From assembly GCA_944472155.2 (NCBI GenBank), contig OX235279.1, positions 122,566,110 to 122,630,109 of the forward strand: 64,000 nucleotides of DNA, given 5' to 3'. A model generated the notes under the pieces. That model was not told the origin of the DNA, did no database searches, and saw nothing but the letters and a program-made list of their open reading frames with translations. Below, one piece after another: positions 54,857-64,000 of the stretch (position 1 is the first letter of the stretch; every line of letters starts with the position of its first letter). A program made the position numbers and the translations under genes. The DNA is from Trichobilharzia szidati (Eukaryota; Platyhelminthes; Trematoda; Strigeidida; Schistosomatidae).

Positions 54857-57020
54857 ACAATTTATAATAATGCGTAACACAACTAGATAATTACTTCTTA
54901 TAATAAGTAATACATTACTTTCATGCTTAGGCAAAAGAAGTTTCGGATACCGCTGAAAAGTTTTTACTGTTTAATATATATGATAATATTTATGACAAAT
55001 GTCTGGTGAACAACTTATTGTTCAGTATTCTTTTCATCACTGCACTGAATAATTGTATTTACATAATGTTCAAGCAATCGTGAAGAAGCAGTATATTTGC
55101 CGATTGTACTGTGCTAACATTAGCAATGCTGAGTGAGTCCTTTTCATATACGTACCAGTTATAATGGTGAAGGGTAATATTATTCCTAATAATATGTTTA
55201 ACAATACTATCAGCTACAATCACAGAAATAATATTTCAATGTAAATCTACCACTTAACATGTGGAGTTAAAAAAAAAACAATAAAAAAAATCACAACACA
55301 AAGATAAGCAGAAAAACGACACATTATGATTTATTAAAAGCTAATAAATTTTACAGACTTAAATCATGTAAACTCTGCTTTAAAAATATAAATACTTTTT
55401 AAGTAAATGTTCTCCTTACTCTTGGCATATAAACACTACTCACCTTTATCACTCCTCGAGAACGTGATATAAATTACAACAGGAACAGGAATAATTTCTC
55501 TCTTTTTAGGAACTAATAGAGTTACACATTCTGAGAGACACTCAGAACTGAATTAAGACTATCAGTTCTTCAGTTTAATATAGTAAATCTCAGTCAAAAC
55601 CTAACGGCAGATGATTTTACGGACTAAGGCAGCATTCAAAAATACACAGTCACTATTTGTCAGAGGATAAACGTTACCACCCCCTGTTCGTCTGATCATC
55701 CATGTTCGAGTTCATCTGATTTTAGAGATGAACCTGTATCTAAAACAAAGATTTTTGGAGTCTATCCTGAATGAAATTGTTATGAGTAATGAAGGAAGAT
55801 AAACATAAAAGTATATTTTAAAGTTCTACGCACTTTCAGCTATACCATGACACTTGACTACACGAATTATCAAACGAAATATTGACGAAAGCCAACGGTA
55901 CATAAAAGTAATCTGGAAATTTATACCCATTACAAATCGTCTTTACTAAACGCAGTTTGTTCATATCGGAAGATATCAATTAAAGCAAGTGATTTTGTAC
56001 GTATTGATATTTTGATGCATCTATTGTCTAGCGAAATCATTTTCAGATTAATCGTAGAGAAATGAACAAGCAATGAGAGAAAAATTTAGCTCCATTATAT
56101 TTTACCACTTCAAATATAAGCGGAAATTTCATTATTTACATCAAAAATGTGAATGCAGTTATCGGTAAATTTTCGTCAGGCGAAATTTTCAAGTAGTGGT
56201 TATGTAACTCTTTTGGTTCTTTAGTGATGAGTCTTCCAACAGCGTTATTTGCAGACCAGCTTAAACCAAAGCGAAATGAAATTCCCTGGAATCACAAGAA
56301 AGCTGTAGCTGGCAACTAAAACGAAAGAAATGTAAAAGATAACCATAATAATAAATAAGAACTAATTGGGTTTACTAGGGAAATGGACCCTTACAACTTA
56401 TAGGAGGGGAAATAAACTACGAGAAGAGTAGAATTTCAGTATATCAGGAGAGACAGCTAGAAATTTAGAGATATCATTTTTCTGAGGAGTTGAACCGCAT
56501 TCAGTGGCATTACAAAAACTCACAGTATAACCCCAACTTTAATGGGTTAAAAACATTACACCCTCATATGTAGCTGAGGTTACAAAAGATAAAAATTGCT
56601 AAACGGCCCGACTTTTTGGTTTCAGAGATGACTAAGGATGGTGGTTTCGGTACTTAACAGTTGGCATGTGTCCTGACCACACGGTGGAATTTGATACCAT
56701 TAAATCATGCGGTCATGTAAAAGCTCATTAACAGTTAATCAGTTAATATCAGCTGGCAGCAGAGAAAACTAAGACTAGTAAACTAGTTTGCTACTTTTCT
56801 AGCCGGTCACAAGTCCGGTTAAGAGGGAAGGTTGGGCGTGGGACTAGCGAATCTACACCACAAAAGTTATCAAAGTGCTAGAGAAGATTCAAAGCAGAGG
56901 AAATATATTAAAGATACAAAAAATTCAAATAACAATTTTATTGATAAACGGATAAAACTTGGGCACGGTGGTGGAGTATAACTCCATTATGGATAAACTT
57001 TCATTTTGATAAAATCACAC
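54857..57020. other. Downstream of iGluR; nothing recognised
   Basis: Presumed end of the 3' UTR followed by AT-rich intergenic DNA. A stretch near 56800-56850 (AGAGGGAAGGTTGGGCGTGG) weakly resembles the family-1 SINE body. Confidence 0.4.
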
Positions 57021-57204
57021 TGTTATACAGTAATATTTACTGATGACCACGTTTCGAGCACAAATTATTGCTCATAATCATATCAAGGCACTCACACACA
57101 CACACACAACTTTCTCGTTTGATTTGTATACATGAGTAAAAATTGATTAGACATTTGAATAAAATCAATATAAGATGAGGTTCATTCGGAAGTAATATCA
57201 GTGT

Positions 57205-57900
57205 TTAAAACAATTAGTTCCCCTTATGAATTTAGACAAAGCAATAAGAAGACGTAATTTGTCTGAATCGTGTAATGTATTTGCGCAACACATTTCGAAC
57301 AATTTGATCACACACGGACTTGTCATGGGAATATATATGAAATTACTAGAGTTAAAAGGTGAGAAAATAGACCCAAGTCAAGTTAAAAGAACATATTGAG
57401 GGTGAAGATAACAATGGGTCCAGGACATAGATTCCCCAGCACCCATTAGTGGTGAGAACAGGAGACCTAGCTCCTCTATTGCGAAACACACTATAGAGAC
57501 AACACATAAAATTGACGTTTACACATCATTTAAACCTATCTATGAAACGGGTTTGAGGGAGGGCGTATCCTAAAGTTTGTGGAGGCTCTAGCTGGCAATG
57601 AGGAAGTTTAAACCACCTTTATGCGTTCAAAGCAACAATTCGTCATCACACTCAAACTACCTTCCTTCGTAAACTTTGTTTTGATACCCGTCAGGGCAGG
57701 TGTACCATTACCTCTGTTATTTGGTTTAGTGATCTTCATTGTTATTTTGCCCTTCAATGTGTCCTTTTAACTTGATCTGGGTCTATTTTCTCACCTTTTG
57801 ACTGTTCATTAATTACATATATGTACCTGTGACAAGTCCGTGTGTGATCAGATTGTTCGAAGTGTGTTGCGCCAATACACTACACGTAACGGGGAGATAT
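57205..57900 (+). mobile_element. PLE-3 fragment nested in the left terminal repeat of the 57-58.9 kb element
   Basis: The + strand from 57440 encodes GENRRPSSSIAKHTIETTHK, matching the PLE-3 endonuclease at 44.2 kb, followed by its 3' UTR (GTGATCTTCATTGTTATTTT). A partial inverted copy of that 3' UTR lies at about 57230-57415 on the minus strand, so the insert is itself a fold-back. Flanks AATATCAGTG and GATATTGGTG may be a decayed target duplication. Confidence 0.75.
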
Positions 57901-58114
57901 TGGTGTAATCAATCAAAAACAATCAAATGGGAAATAAGATGTTTTATAGTAAAATAAGTAACTTGTTGGAATTTTATAATGTGAATTGAATACATTTTAA
58001 CATTATTTATTATCCGCTGATTTGACTGGTGGTAATAATATCTTCCATATCTCTGGTATTTGCGTTGAATACCTTCTATTGCATGTGTTGGGTGTAGACT
58101 CGATGAACCAGGAT

Positions 58115-58636
58115 TCAGTAATCAATCTCTCTCTCTCTCTCTGTCCACCTACCTATACTCCCTTCTAGAATCTTAACCCGCTCCCACCTTATTGTGTGGT
58201 TGTGTGTTAATGGACGTAGTGCTATTGCTGAGCTTTTTTCTAAATTACTTATCTTTGTGGGATCAATCATCCTAACCTTAGCCAAATTCTTATGTTCTGA
58301 TAATCCCACTACTCCTGATCTGCTAGTTTGACCTAACTCACAGTCATTGCAAGGCATTTTGTAAAGTGTATTATTTTGTTTAATTGGGTCCACTTGGTCT
58401 TTCAACCTAAAGAGCCTGTCTCTGAGTGAGTTTGTAGGTTTGAATGCCACCCTAATTCCTGTTTTATTGGGAGTCCCACGTAGGGACACAGATGTTCCCT
58501 CCTTATGTGGTACAATTTCAGACGCCTTATATTTTTGCCTATTCATGTTATCATTATTAGTTTCACCATTATTTTTATTCTGCTTTTGCTCTGTTTTGAT
58601 ATTCCTAATGAATTTTATAGCATAGTTATTTAACAC
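58115..58636 (-). pseudogene. PLE-2-type endonuclease region remnant
   Basis: A 173-codon minus-strand frame with SEIVPHKEGTSVSLR, TNSLRDRLFRLKDQVDPIKQ, NTLYKMPCNDCELGQTSRSG and GLSEHKNLAKVRM. This is the zinc-binding and GIY-YIG part of a Penelope ORF. CNDCE runs straight into LGQTSRS, so the Tyr-Ile expected before Gly is absent. The PLE-2 copy at 42.6 kb shows a related but larger deletion at the same place. Confidence 0.78.
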
Positions 58637-58844
58637 AATTCAATTCACATCATACTATTCCAACAAGTTACTTATTTCTGCTATAAACACATCTTATTCC
58701 TCATCTTATTGTATTTCATTGATAACATTAATATTAGTTCCGAATGAACCTCATCTTATATTGATTTTATTCAAATGTCTAATCAATTTTTACTCATGTA
58801 TACAAATCAAACGAGAAAGTTGTGTGTGTGTGTGTGTGAGTGCC

Positions 58845-58891
58845 TTGATATGATTATGAGCAATAATTTGTGCTCGAAACGTGGTCATCAG
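58845..58891 (+). ncRNA. Hammerhead-like fold in the right terminal repeat at 58.9 kb
   Basis: Stem I TTGAT/ATCAG, core ATGATTA with one extra T, stem II GAGCA/TGCTC, GAAA, a short stem III (AC/GT with loop) and triplet GTC. A3 and U8 replace C3-G8 and pair. The left arm carries the same fold on the minus strand (57040-57086). Confidence 0.48.
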
Positions 58892-58959
58892 TAAATATTA
58901 CTGTATAACACTATGTTATTCTAACAATCTTATTCTTCTTCGCTAAAATCCGAGAGGCA

Positions 58960-61195
58960 AAATGACACAGCAGGCTGGTGAAAGCCAGCCATAGTGTAGG
59001 CAATCAGCCAACCAATATGTCTTCTCTCGATGACAGCGAGAATAAGAATGGAGATGTGGAATGTCCGTACAATCTAGGAGACTAAATGGAGAGGATGCTC
59101 AGGTAGCCAAAGAAATCTGAAGTTACGGCATAGAAGAGCAGATGGAATGGAGGTGGACTGTCGAAATTATCACCTGAAGAGTCAGTAAACTACTCCGGTC
59201 ACCCAGATGACAGACACGAGCACACTGAGGCATTGGGTGGCTTGCATGATATCACCAGTGGCAGCCGGAGCGTTAATGCAGCCGGAACAAATCTCACCCA
59301 GTATCTTGACAGCAGGATTCAACTCAAAAGAAAGGAAGGTAAGAGTTGTCATGCAGGGCGACTCAAAGTGCTAAAAACAACGCGGAACGAGAGAAGGAAG
59401 GCTTTAACAGACAACTGCAAACAGTAATGGACAACATTCCGAATGGTGACATCAAAGTCCTCATGGGCGATATGAAATAAAGCGAAACTGGAAGCTGATA
59501 ATACAGGAAGATAAATCATCACGGGTTGAGAGTTGATCGGCCAGCAAAGTGAATAATAACGGAGAAGCTTTCGTAGACGTCTGCACTTCCAATGATTTAG
59601 TGATCGGAGTCAGCGTGTACAAGCACAAGGATATACACAAGACGACATGGATTTCGCCCGACGGACACACTACGAACCAGATAGATTTCACTTCAATAGG
59701 GCTGAAGAAAGTGGAGACACAGCCTACTGGACACGAAGCAGAGAAGTGGGGAGATGTCGGCTCAGACCATCATCTGTTTCAAGGAACCCTCAAGGTGAAG
59801 CTGATAGCCTTCAAAGAAACTGCAGACGGGTCACAGTGAATTTCAAAGTTTCAGAAAGTGAAAGGCGAAACTAAAATGGACACTTTCACTAAGATAAGAT
59901 CAGAGCAAAGCTGGAGACACTACGTGGCATCACAGAGGAAACCTGCGTGGAAGAACATTGGAACTCTCTGAAGGTGATTTTCAAGGAAACGTGTACAACT
60001 GTTCTAGGGAGAAAGAAGAGACAAGACAAAGAATGGCTGTCTCAACGGATACCTGGAGGCTAATAGAAGCGAGGAGAGGAGGATGGTGAAAGAGAAGATA
60101 ACGCAATGCAAAGATGGGCAACAGATGGACAAGCTGAGTTCAATGTGCACTGCACTGAATAAAGAAAGAAGTGAAGAAGAGTGCTAGGAAACACAAAAGA
60201 CACACTGACAACTGAAGCAGAACAAGTAAGCCGTAGGTAGAAGAGACCTCAGAAAGTTAAAGCAGATAACTAGGTCTTTATTCGACGACAGATCAACGCA
60301 GGTGAAACCTATAAAAGATGTTCAAGGTAGCCTGATTACCAAGAATAAGAAACAAATATAACAATTTTCTGATCATCTTAAAGGACTCTTGAATCGACCG
60401 TCACCTGCAAATCGCCCAGAAATAGCACCGAAACCACTCAAATAAGTGTCTGTGAACACCGGCCCTCTTAAATAAGCGGATATCTTGAATGCGATCAAGC
60501 TATTGAAGTCCGGGAAGGTAGCGGGACCAGACGGACTTCCCCCGAAGCATTGAAGACGGCCCCAGAGATTACGGCAGAAGGTCCCACTCCATTACTGCAA
60601 AATGTTTGGAAAGAAGGAAAGGTGACTACTGACTGGAAGAAAGGCTACCTCGTCAAACTGCCGAAGAAGGGTGACTTTGGCCTCATTCTGTAAGAACGGG
60701 AGTGGAATAATGCTCTTGTCCACGCCAAGTATAATGCTGAGTCACATCATCCTAGACAGAATAGAAGATGTACTCAATGCAGAACTCCATCTGGAACAAG
60801 CGGGATTCAGGAAAGGCGAGTCATATGCTGCTCAAATTGCAGCTCTACGCATCGTCATCACAGAACAAAGTATAGAATGGCAGTCAGACATCTGTCTACC
60901 TCAACTTCATTGACTTCGTAAAGGCCTTCGACAGCGTTGACCGAGAAGTAATTCGGAAACTACTTCAACACTACGGCGTGCATTGCCGAGTCTTAACCAA
61001 CCTCGTTCAACAGCTGGCTATATGATAATGCCACGTGTGAGGTGATCCATCACGAGGAGTTCGAAGTGGATGCAGGAGTAAGACAGGGCTGCCTGCCTAT
61101 TATCAACCACAATGATATTCTTAATTTTGGTGGATTTGATTGTGCGTCAGACTATGCGTTGTGAGAGAGGAGTTAGGAGTACGCTGGACTACCGA
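58960..61195 (+). mobile_element. RTE-type retrotransposon, 3'-truncated and frameshifted
   Basis: Starts near MEMWNVRTI (about 59050), the usual N-terminal endonuclease motif. Then FVDVCTSNDLVIGVSVYKHK, THKTTW-like and GDVGSDHHLFQGTLKVKLIA (59549-59839). RT parts follow: GIMLLSTPSIMLSHIILDRI and LHLEQAGFRKGES (60671-60860), YLNFIDFVKAFDSVDREVI (about 60900-60950), GVRQGCL (about 61075) and FLILVDLIVRQTMR (about 61115). Many stops and frameshifts. It stops within the RT domain, so the 3' part, including the tail shared with SINEs, is missing. Confidence 0.83.
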
Positions 61196-61935
61196 TGAGA
61201 AGACTCCATTATGTTGTACATTATATGAGTGTCTATCTATAAACTTACTAAAAAATGTATTTCCCTACCGTTTTCCGTTGATTCGCATCGATTACTGTGA
61301 GTAATATTCTGCATGTTAGGCAAAGTCTCCTGAAACTAACCATAGCTCCAGGGTCTCTGCCATATGTACGGTTGACAACTTCATTTCAAGTTCATTTGCT
61401 TCACTGAATTGTCAATCGATGGAACTTGCCACTACACATGTCATTTGAGCAATTTCAGGTGATTCACTGATTGTAACGATATTGTGCGTGATATCGCAAG
61501 AACTAATAATGGTCTCTTTCTAAGTATGCCAAATAAATAAATATCTTAACATTTAAACATTTGATGGGGCATTTCTAATCGAAAGTTTAGGAGTCATCCA
61601 CTGAACTATTGAACATAATCATGTAGTAGAGAAATGCTCCAAGTCGCCGCGTCAGTTATTAAATCACAGGAATAAGTTTAAGGTGGCAGTTTTATGCCAT
61701 AAATTGTGAATACAACCACTGGAGTTATGGAGAAAATCAGGCAGAATTTGAAATTCGAAATCATGAAATTCAAAGCGCCCGTAAACGGAATATTTCCTAT
61801 ACATACATTTATAACACCCTATGATTTTTAAGCTTCATTAACTCAGTGCAGCTATTTCATTTCGGTCTGCCGGTGATACAGGTTGTTGAGTGAAACGATA
61901 TTATCTGCTATCTAAACATGTGCTCCGATAATAAA
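61196..61935. other. Nothing recognised
   Basis: AT-rich sequence between the RTE element and the PLE-3 terminal repeats. Confidence 0.45.
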
Positions 61936-62440
61936 GGTTTTTGTATTTCCCAATGAATGAAAAACAAAACGATATTGTTTTTACTGATGTTTCGCTATTT
62001 AATGCTAATAGTTTTAGCAAAGTATTACTAAACCGGAATTTACAAAATCTCAACACATATATAACAACTAAAAATGCCCCCAGACAGATGAACGATGATC
62101 AAGTTAGTAAACTTTATTTTGATATCATAACAGACGTCTATTACCTTTGTTATTTGGTTTAGTTTTCTTCATTGCTATTTTTACTTTAAATATGTCCCTT
62201 TAACTTGACCTATGTCTATTTTCTCACCCCCTAACTGTTTGCTTTATATATGCTGAGATTTTGTAAATTCCGGTTTAGTAATACTTTGATAACGCTATTA
62301 GCATTAAATAGCGAAACGTCAGTAAAAACAATATCGTTTTGTTTTTCATTCATTGGGAAATACGAAGACCTTTGTTATAATGAACATCATATACCCAATG
62401 CCCAAATTTTTTCAAACCGTTAAAAGTGAACTTGGTTTGG
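61936..62440 (+). mobile_element. PLE-3 3' end with inverted terminal repeats
   Basis: Arms 61936-62055 and 62247-62372 are inverted copies (TTTCCCAATGAATGAAAAAC, ATTACTAAACCGGAATTTAC). Between them is the PLE-3 3' UTR (62146-62225: TTTAACTTGACCTATGTCTA). The outer flank 62380-62440 matches the end of the 43.8 kb copy (GAACATCATATACCCAATGC). The coding part is absent. Confidence 0.78.
62283..62332 (+). ncRNA. Hammerhead-like fold in PLE-3 terminal repeat
   Basis: Stem I inner part ACT/AGT, core TTGATAA with one extra C, stem II GCTATT/AATAGC, GAAA, two-pair loopless stem III AC/GT, then C at the cleavage position. U3 and A8 replace the usual C3-G8 pair but still pair. PLE terminal repeats are known to hold minimal hammerheads of this layout. 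Confidence 0.5.
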
Positions 62441-62445
62441 ACATA

Positions 62446-62560
62446 TATGTGCTCCGGTAGTTCAGTTTTGGAATGTTAACCGGCGGCAAAGTTAATCTTT
62501 AAGCACCACCAACTACCAATCAGCGAATGACCTCGAACGCGCCAATCACGTGAAGGAGGC
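62446..62560 (-). repeat. Dispersed repeat, inverted relative to 63.2 kb
   Basis: On the minus strand GTGGTGCTTAAAGATTAACT and TTGCCGCCGG match GTGGTGCTTAAAGTTTAACT and TCGCCGGAG at 63230-63265 on +. The family is unknown. Confidence 0.5.
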
Positions 62561-62689
62561 ATTTTGTGTATGGAATACATATATTTCTGAAAATGATGTG
62601 TTACAAAGGATACCTCCCTCTCACATTTGATAAAAATAGCTCTCAGTTTTAGGTTGGTGTATCAAGACAGCATAATCCCATTGTGAGTA

Positions 62690-62825
62690 AAATTTATTTT
62701 GATAAAGTCTCACGGTTTTATACAGTAATATTTACTGGACAATAAACTGTTCTCGGAACGTCGTCAGTAAATGTTACTGTATAATATTGTGAGAATTTAT
62801 CAAAATAGATTTTACCCACAGTGGA
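62690..62825. repeat. Short PLE terminal-repeat remnant with inverted arms
   Basis: Arms of about 40 bases (62696-62735 and 62767-62809; TTTTATACAGTAATATTTAC) flank CTGTTCTCGGAACGTCGTCA. They are related to the 57.0 and 58.9 kb ends, but the hammerhead core is largely deleted and GAAA is changed to GGAA. Confidence 0.65.
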
Positions 62826-63189
62826 ATTATACTCCACCACAGTTCACAGGTTCTGTTCTTATATCAGCAGAGTAATTTAACCACATTCTATGTATGTAAT
62901 TATTTAGGTCTTCTAACCCTAACAGTAACCTTAATCTTTCCTAAACCTGCCCCTAACGTGAAAATATGCCTAAAATAACACTAATCTAGCTTGAACTAAC
63001 GCTAATGTCATCTTTAATAAGTTAAAGTAAACCTAACTTGTCATTGGCCTAAACCTTAACGTAATCTTTCCCCAACCAAAGGTGAAACTTGCTAGAAATC
63101 CCATCAAATAGCATAACACTTCTATGAGCATATTTTATTGATGATGACAGCATTATTTGCCAGGTTTCACCAACTTGTTCAGTGGTCGT

Positions 63190-63300
63190 TTCAAGGTCAT
63201 TGGTGCGGTCGCACTCCATTGGTATTCAGTGGTGCTTAAAGTTTAACTTCGCCGGAGAGGTCTTGCATGAGGCCAGTGACTATACCGGCCGATTAGACGG
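63190..63300 (+). repeat. Dispersed repeat, partner of 62.5 kb
   Basis: Shares about 26 bases around GGTGCTTAAAGTTTAACTTC with the inverted copy at 62446-62560, and has a looser match outside. Confidence 0.45.
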
Positions 63301-63360
63301 GATATCCCCTATTTGAAGTGGTGTCCCCTGCTTCACTTTGTCGGCATTTGCGCGGTTTAG

Positions 63361-64000
63361 TTGATTCGAGTTTGGACGAGTTTTGGACGTCCCAATCCAA
63401 GAGGCTGTAGGACTTCTTATGTCAGAAAATTGACAAAAACCTGAGATGTGGGGAAAAATCCAGCATTCGGTATCAATGTCATGAGTGAGAATTCTGGCCT
63501 TTCATAAAACTGGAACAGAACCACATCCCCAAGCTTCGAAACACACAACAGAGGCAAAGTGTACCCAGAAGTCTGCATGCAAAAAGCCCCAAAAATCTAA
63601 GAGGGCAAGCAGTGCCAGCATTGTGAGACCACTGGGTAATACTACAACTACGAAGAGTTGCGTTTCTGGTGAACGAACGGCTCCCAACTGCGGTGATAGC
63701 AAAGTGTAATTAACTGATTCCACTTGGTTAGTGCCAGAAAATAGGAAGCTGAAAGGGAAAAACACTGGGTTTTTTGATAAGGTCTCGACGGCCGTAAACA
63801 CCAATAACATTGTGAACCCTTAAAACCTAAATACAGTATTGTAATTTGGAACTTGTAGGAATCAAAGAAAGTAGATCCAGTTGCCCGACATGCTGATGAT
63901 CTCTAGGTAGTTAGCTCCATCATTCCTGAAATCTCCTGAAAAAATAAATGGAGTTCACCCAAGGAAAGTTATCAAAATCGGTAAAGGAAACGCTGATGCA
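63361..64000 (+). other. Possible 5' part of a retroelement, running off the window
   Basis: Less AT-rich than its surroundings. A 74-codon Lys/Ser-rich frame at 63485-63709, and NGVHPRKVIKIGKGNADA in frame near 63946-63999, resemble ORF1 of CR1-like elements (a basic region followed by an RNA-binding fold). Frame breaks lie between the two. The evidence is suggestive only. Confidence 0.3.

Larger units (their letters stand above)
57021..58910 (-). mobile_element. PLE-2-type element with inverted terminal repeats, carrying a nested PLE-3 insert
   Basis: Outer inverted arms 57021-57200 and 58731-58910 are close to identical, starting TGTTATACAGTAATATTTAC and including TTTGATTTGTATACATGAGT and a CA or GT microsatellite. 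Inner arm parts also match (57915-57992 and 58640-58705). On the right the arm is continuous; on the left it is split by about 700 bases of PLE-3, so that insert came later. The minus-strand ORF at 58636-58115 is the internal coding remnant. Confidence 0.82.

Noticed and set aside
56780..56880. Possible SINE family-1 fragment
   Set aside because: Only about 20 bases resemble the SINE body and no head or 3' end is visible.

Overview
The window looks like nuclear DNA of a schistosome or closely related trematode. It is AT-rich and intron-rich, with one gene in small exons spread over about 43 kb. It is also crowded with Penelope-like elements (PLEs), RTE-type non-LTR retrotransposons, tRNA-derived SINEs and a hammerhead-bearing SINE resembling the schistosome SM-alpha family. 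The species cannot be fixed from sequence alone.

The main gene is a complete kainate/AMPA-type ionotropic glutamate receptor subunit on the + strand. I rebuilt 17 coding exons between 11707 and 54717 from splice signals, reading phase and family motifs. Every junction keeps the frame, giving a predicted 1111-residue protein. It has a signal peptide, an amino-terminal domain, the S1 half of the ligand-binding domain, M1, a pore loop with Gln at the Q/R site, M3 with the [12 protein letters not shown] motif, the S2 half, M4 and a long cytoplasmic tail. The ligand pocket combines features typical of different receptor classes.

Layout: 1-11.7 kb holds no confident host gene; it carries a hammerhead SINE (8.3 kb) beside a decayed PLE (8.5-11.0 kb, minus strand). 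From 11.7 to 54.7 kb lies the receptor gene. Its introns hold tRNA-SINEs (15.2, 22.6, 27.3, 28.2, 40.2 kb), RTE fragments (17.2-19.9 kb), a near-perfect palindrome (27.5 kb), a second hammerhead SINE (36.1 kb), PLE pieces (34.6, 42.3-45.2 kb) and several long fold-back repeats (39.3-40.1, 42.3-43.5, 53.2-54.0 kb). From 54.7 to 64 kb there is no host gene that I recognise; it contains nested PLEs (57.0-58.9 kb), a 3'-truncated RTE element (59.0-61.2 kb), another PLE terminal fold-back (61.9-62.4 kb) and minor repeats.

The most interesting signals outside the receptor are three. First, a hammerhead-like fold recurs in the terminal repeats of two PLE families, and its core positions 3 and 8 change together so as to stay base-paired. 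Second, the tRNA-SINEs and the RTE element share a 3' end, as expected of a SINE parasitising that LINE. Third, PLE ends repeatedly form inverted repeats hundreds of bases long inside receptor introns.
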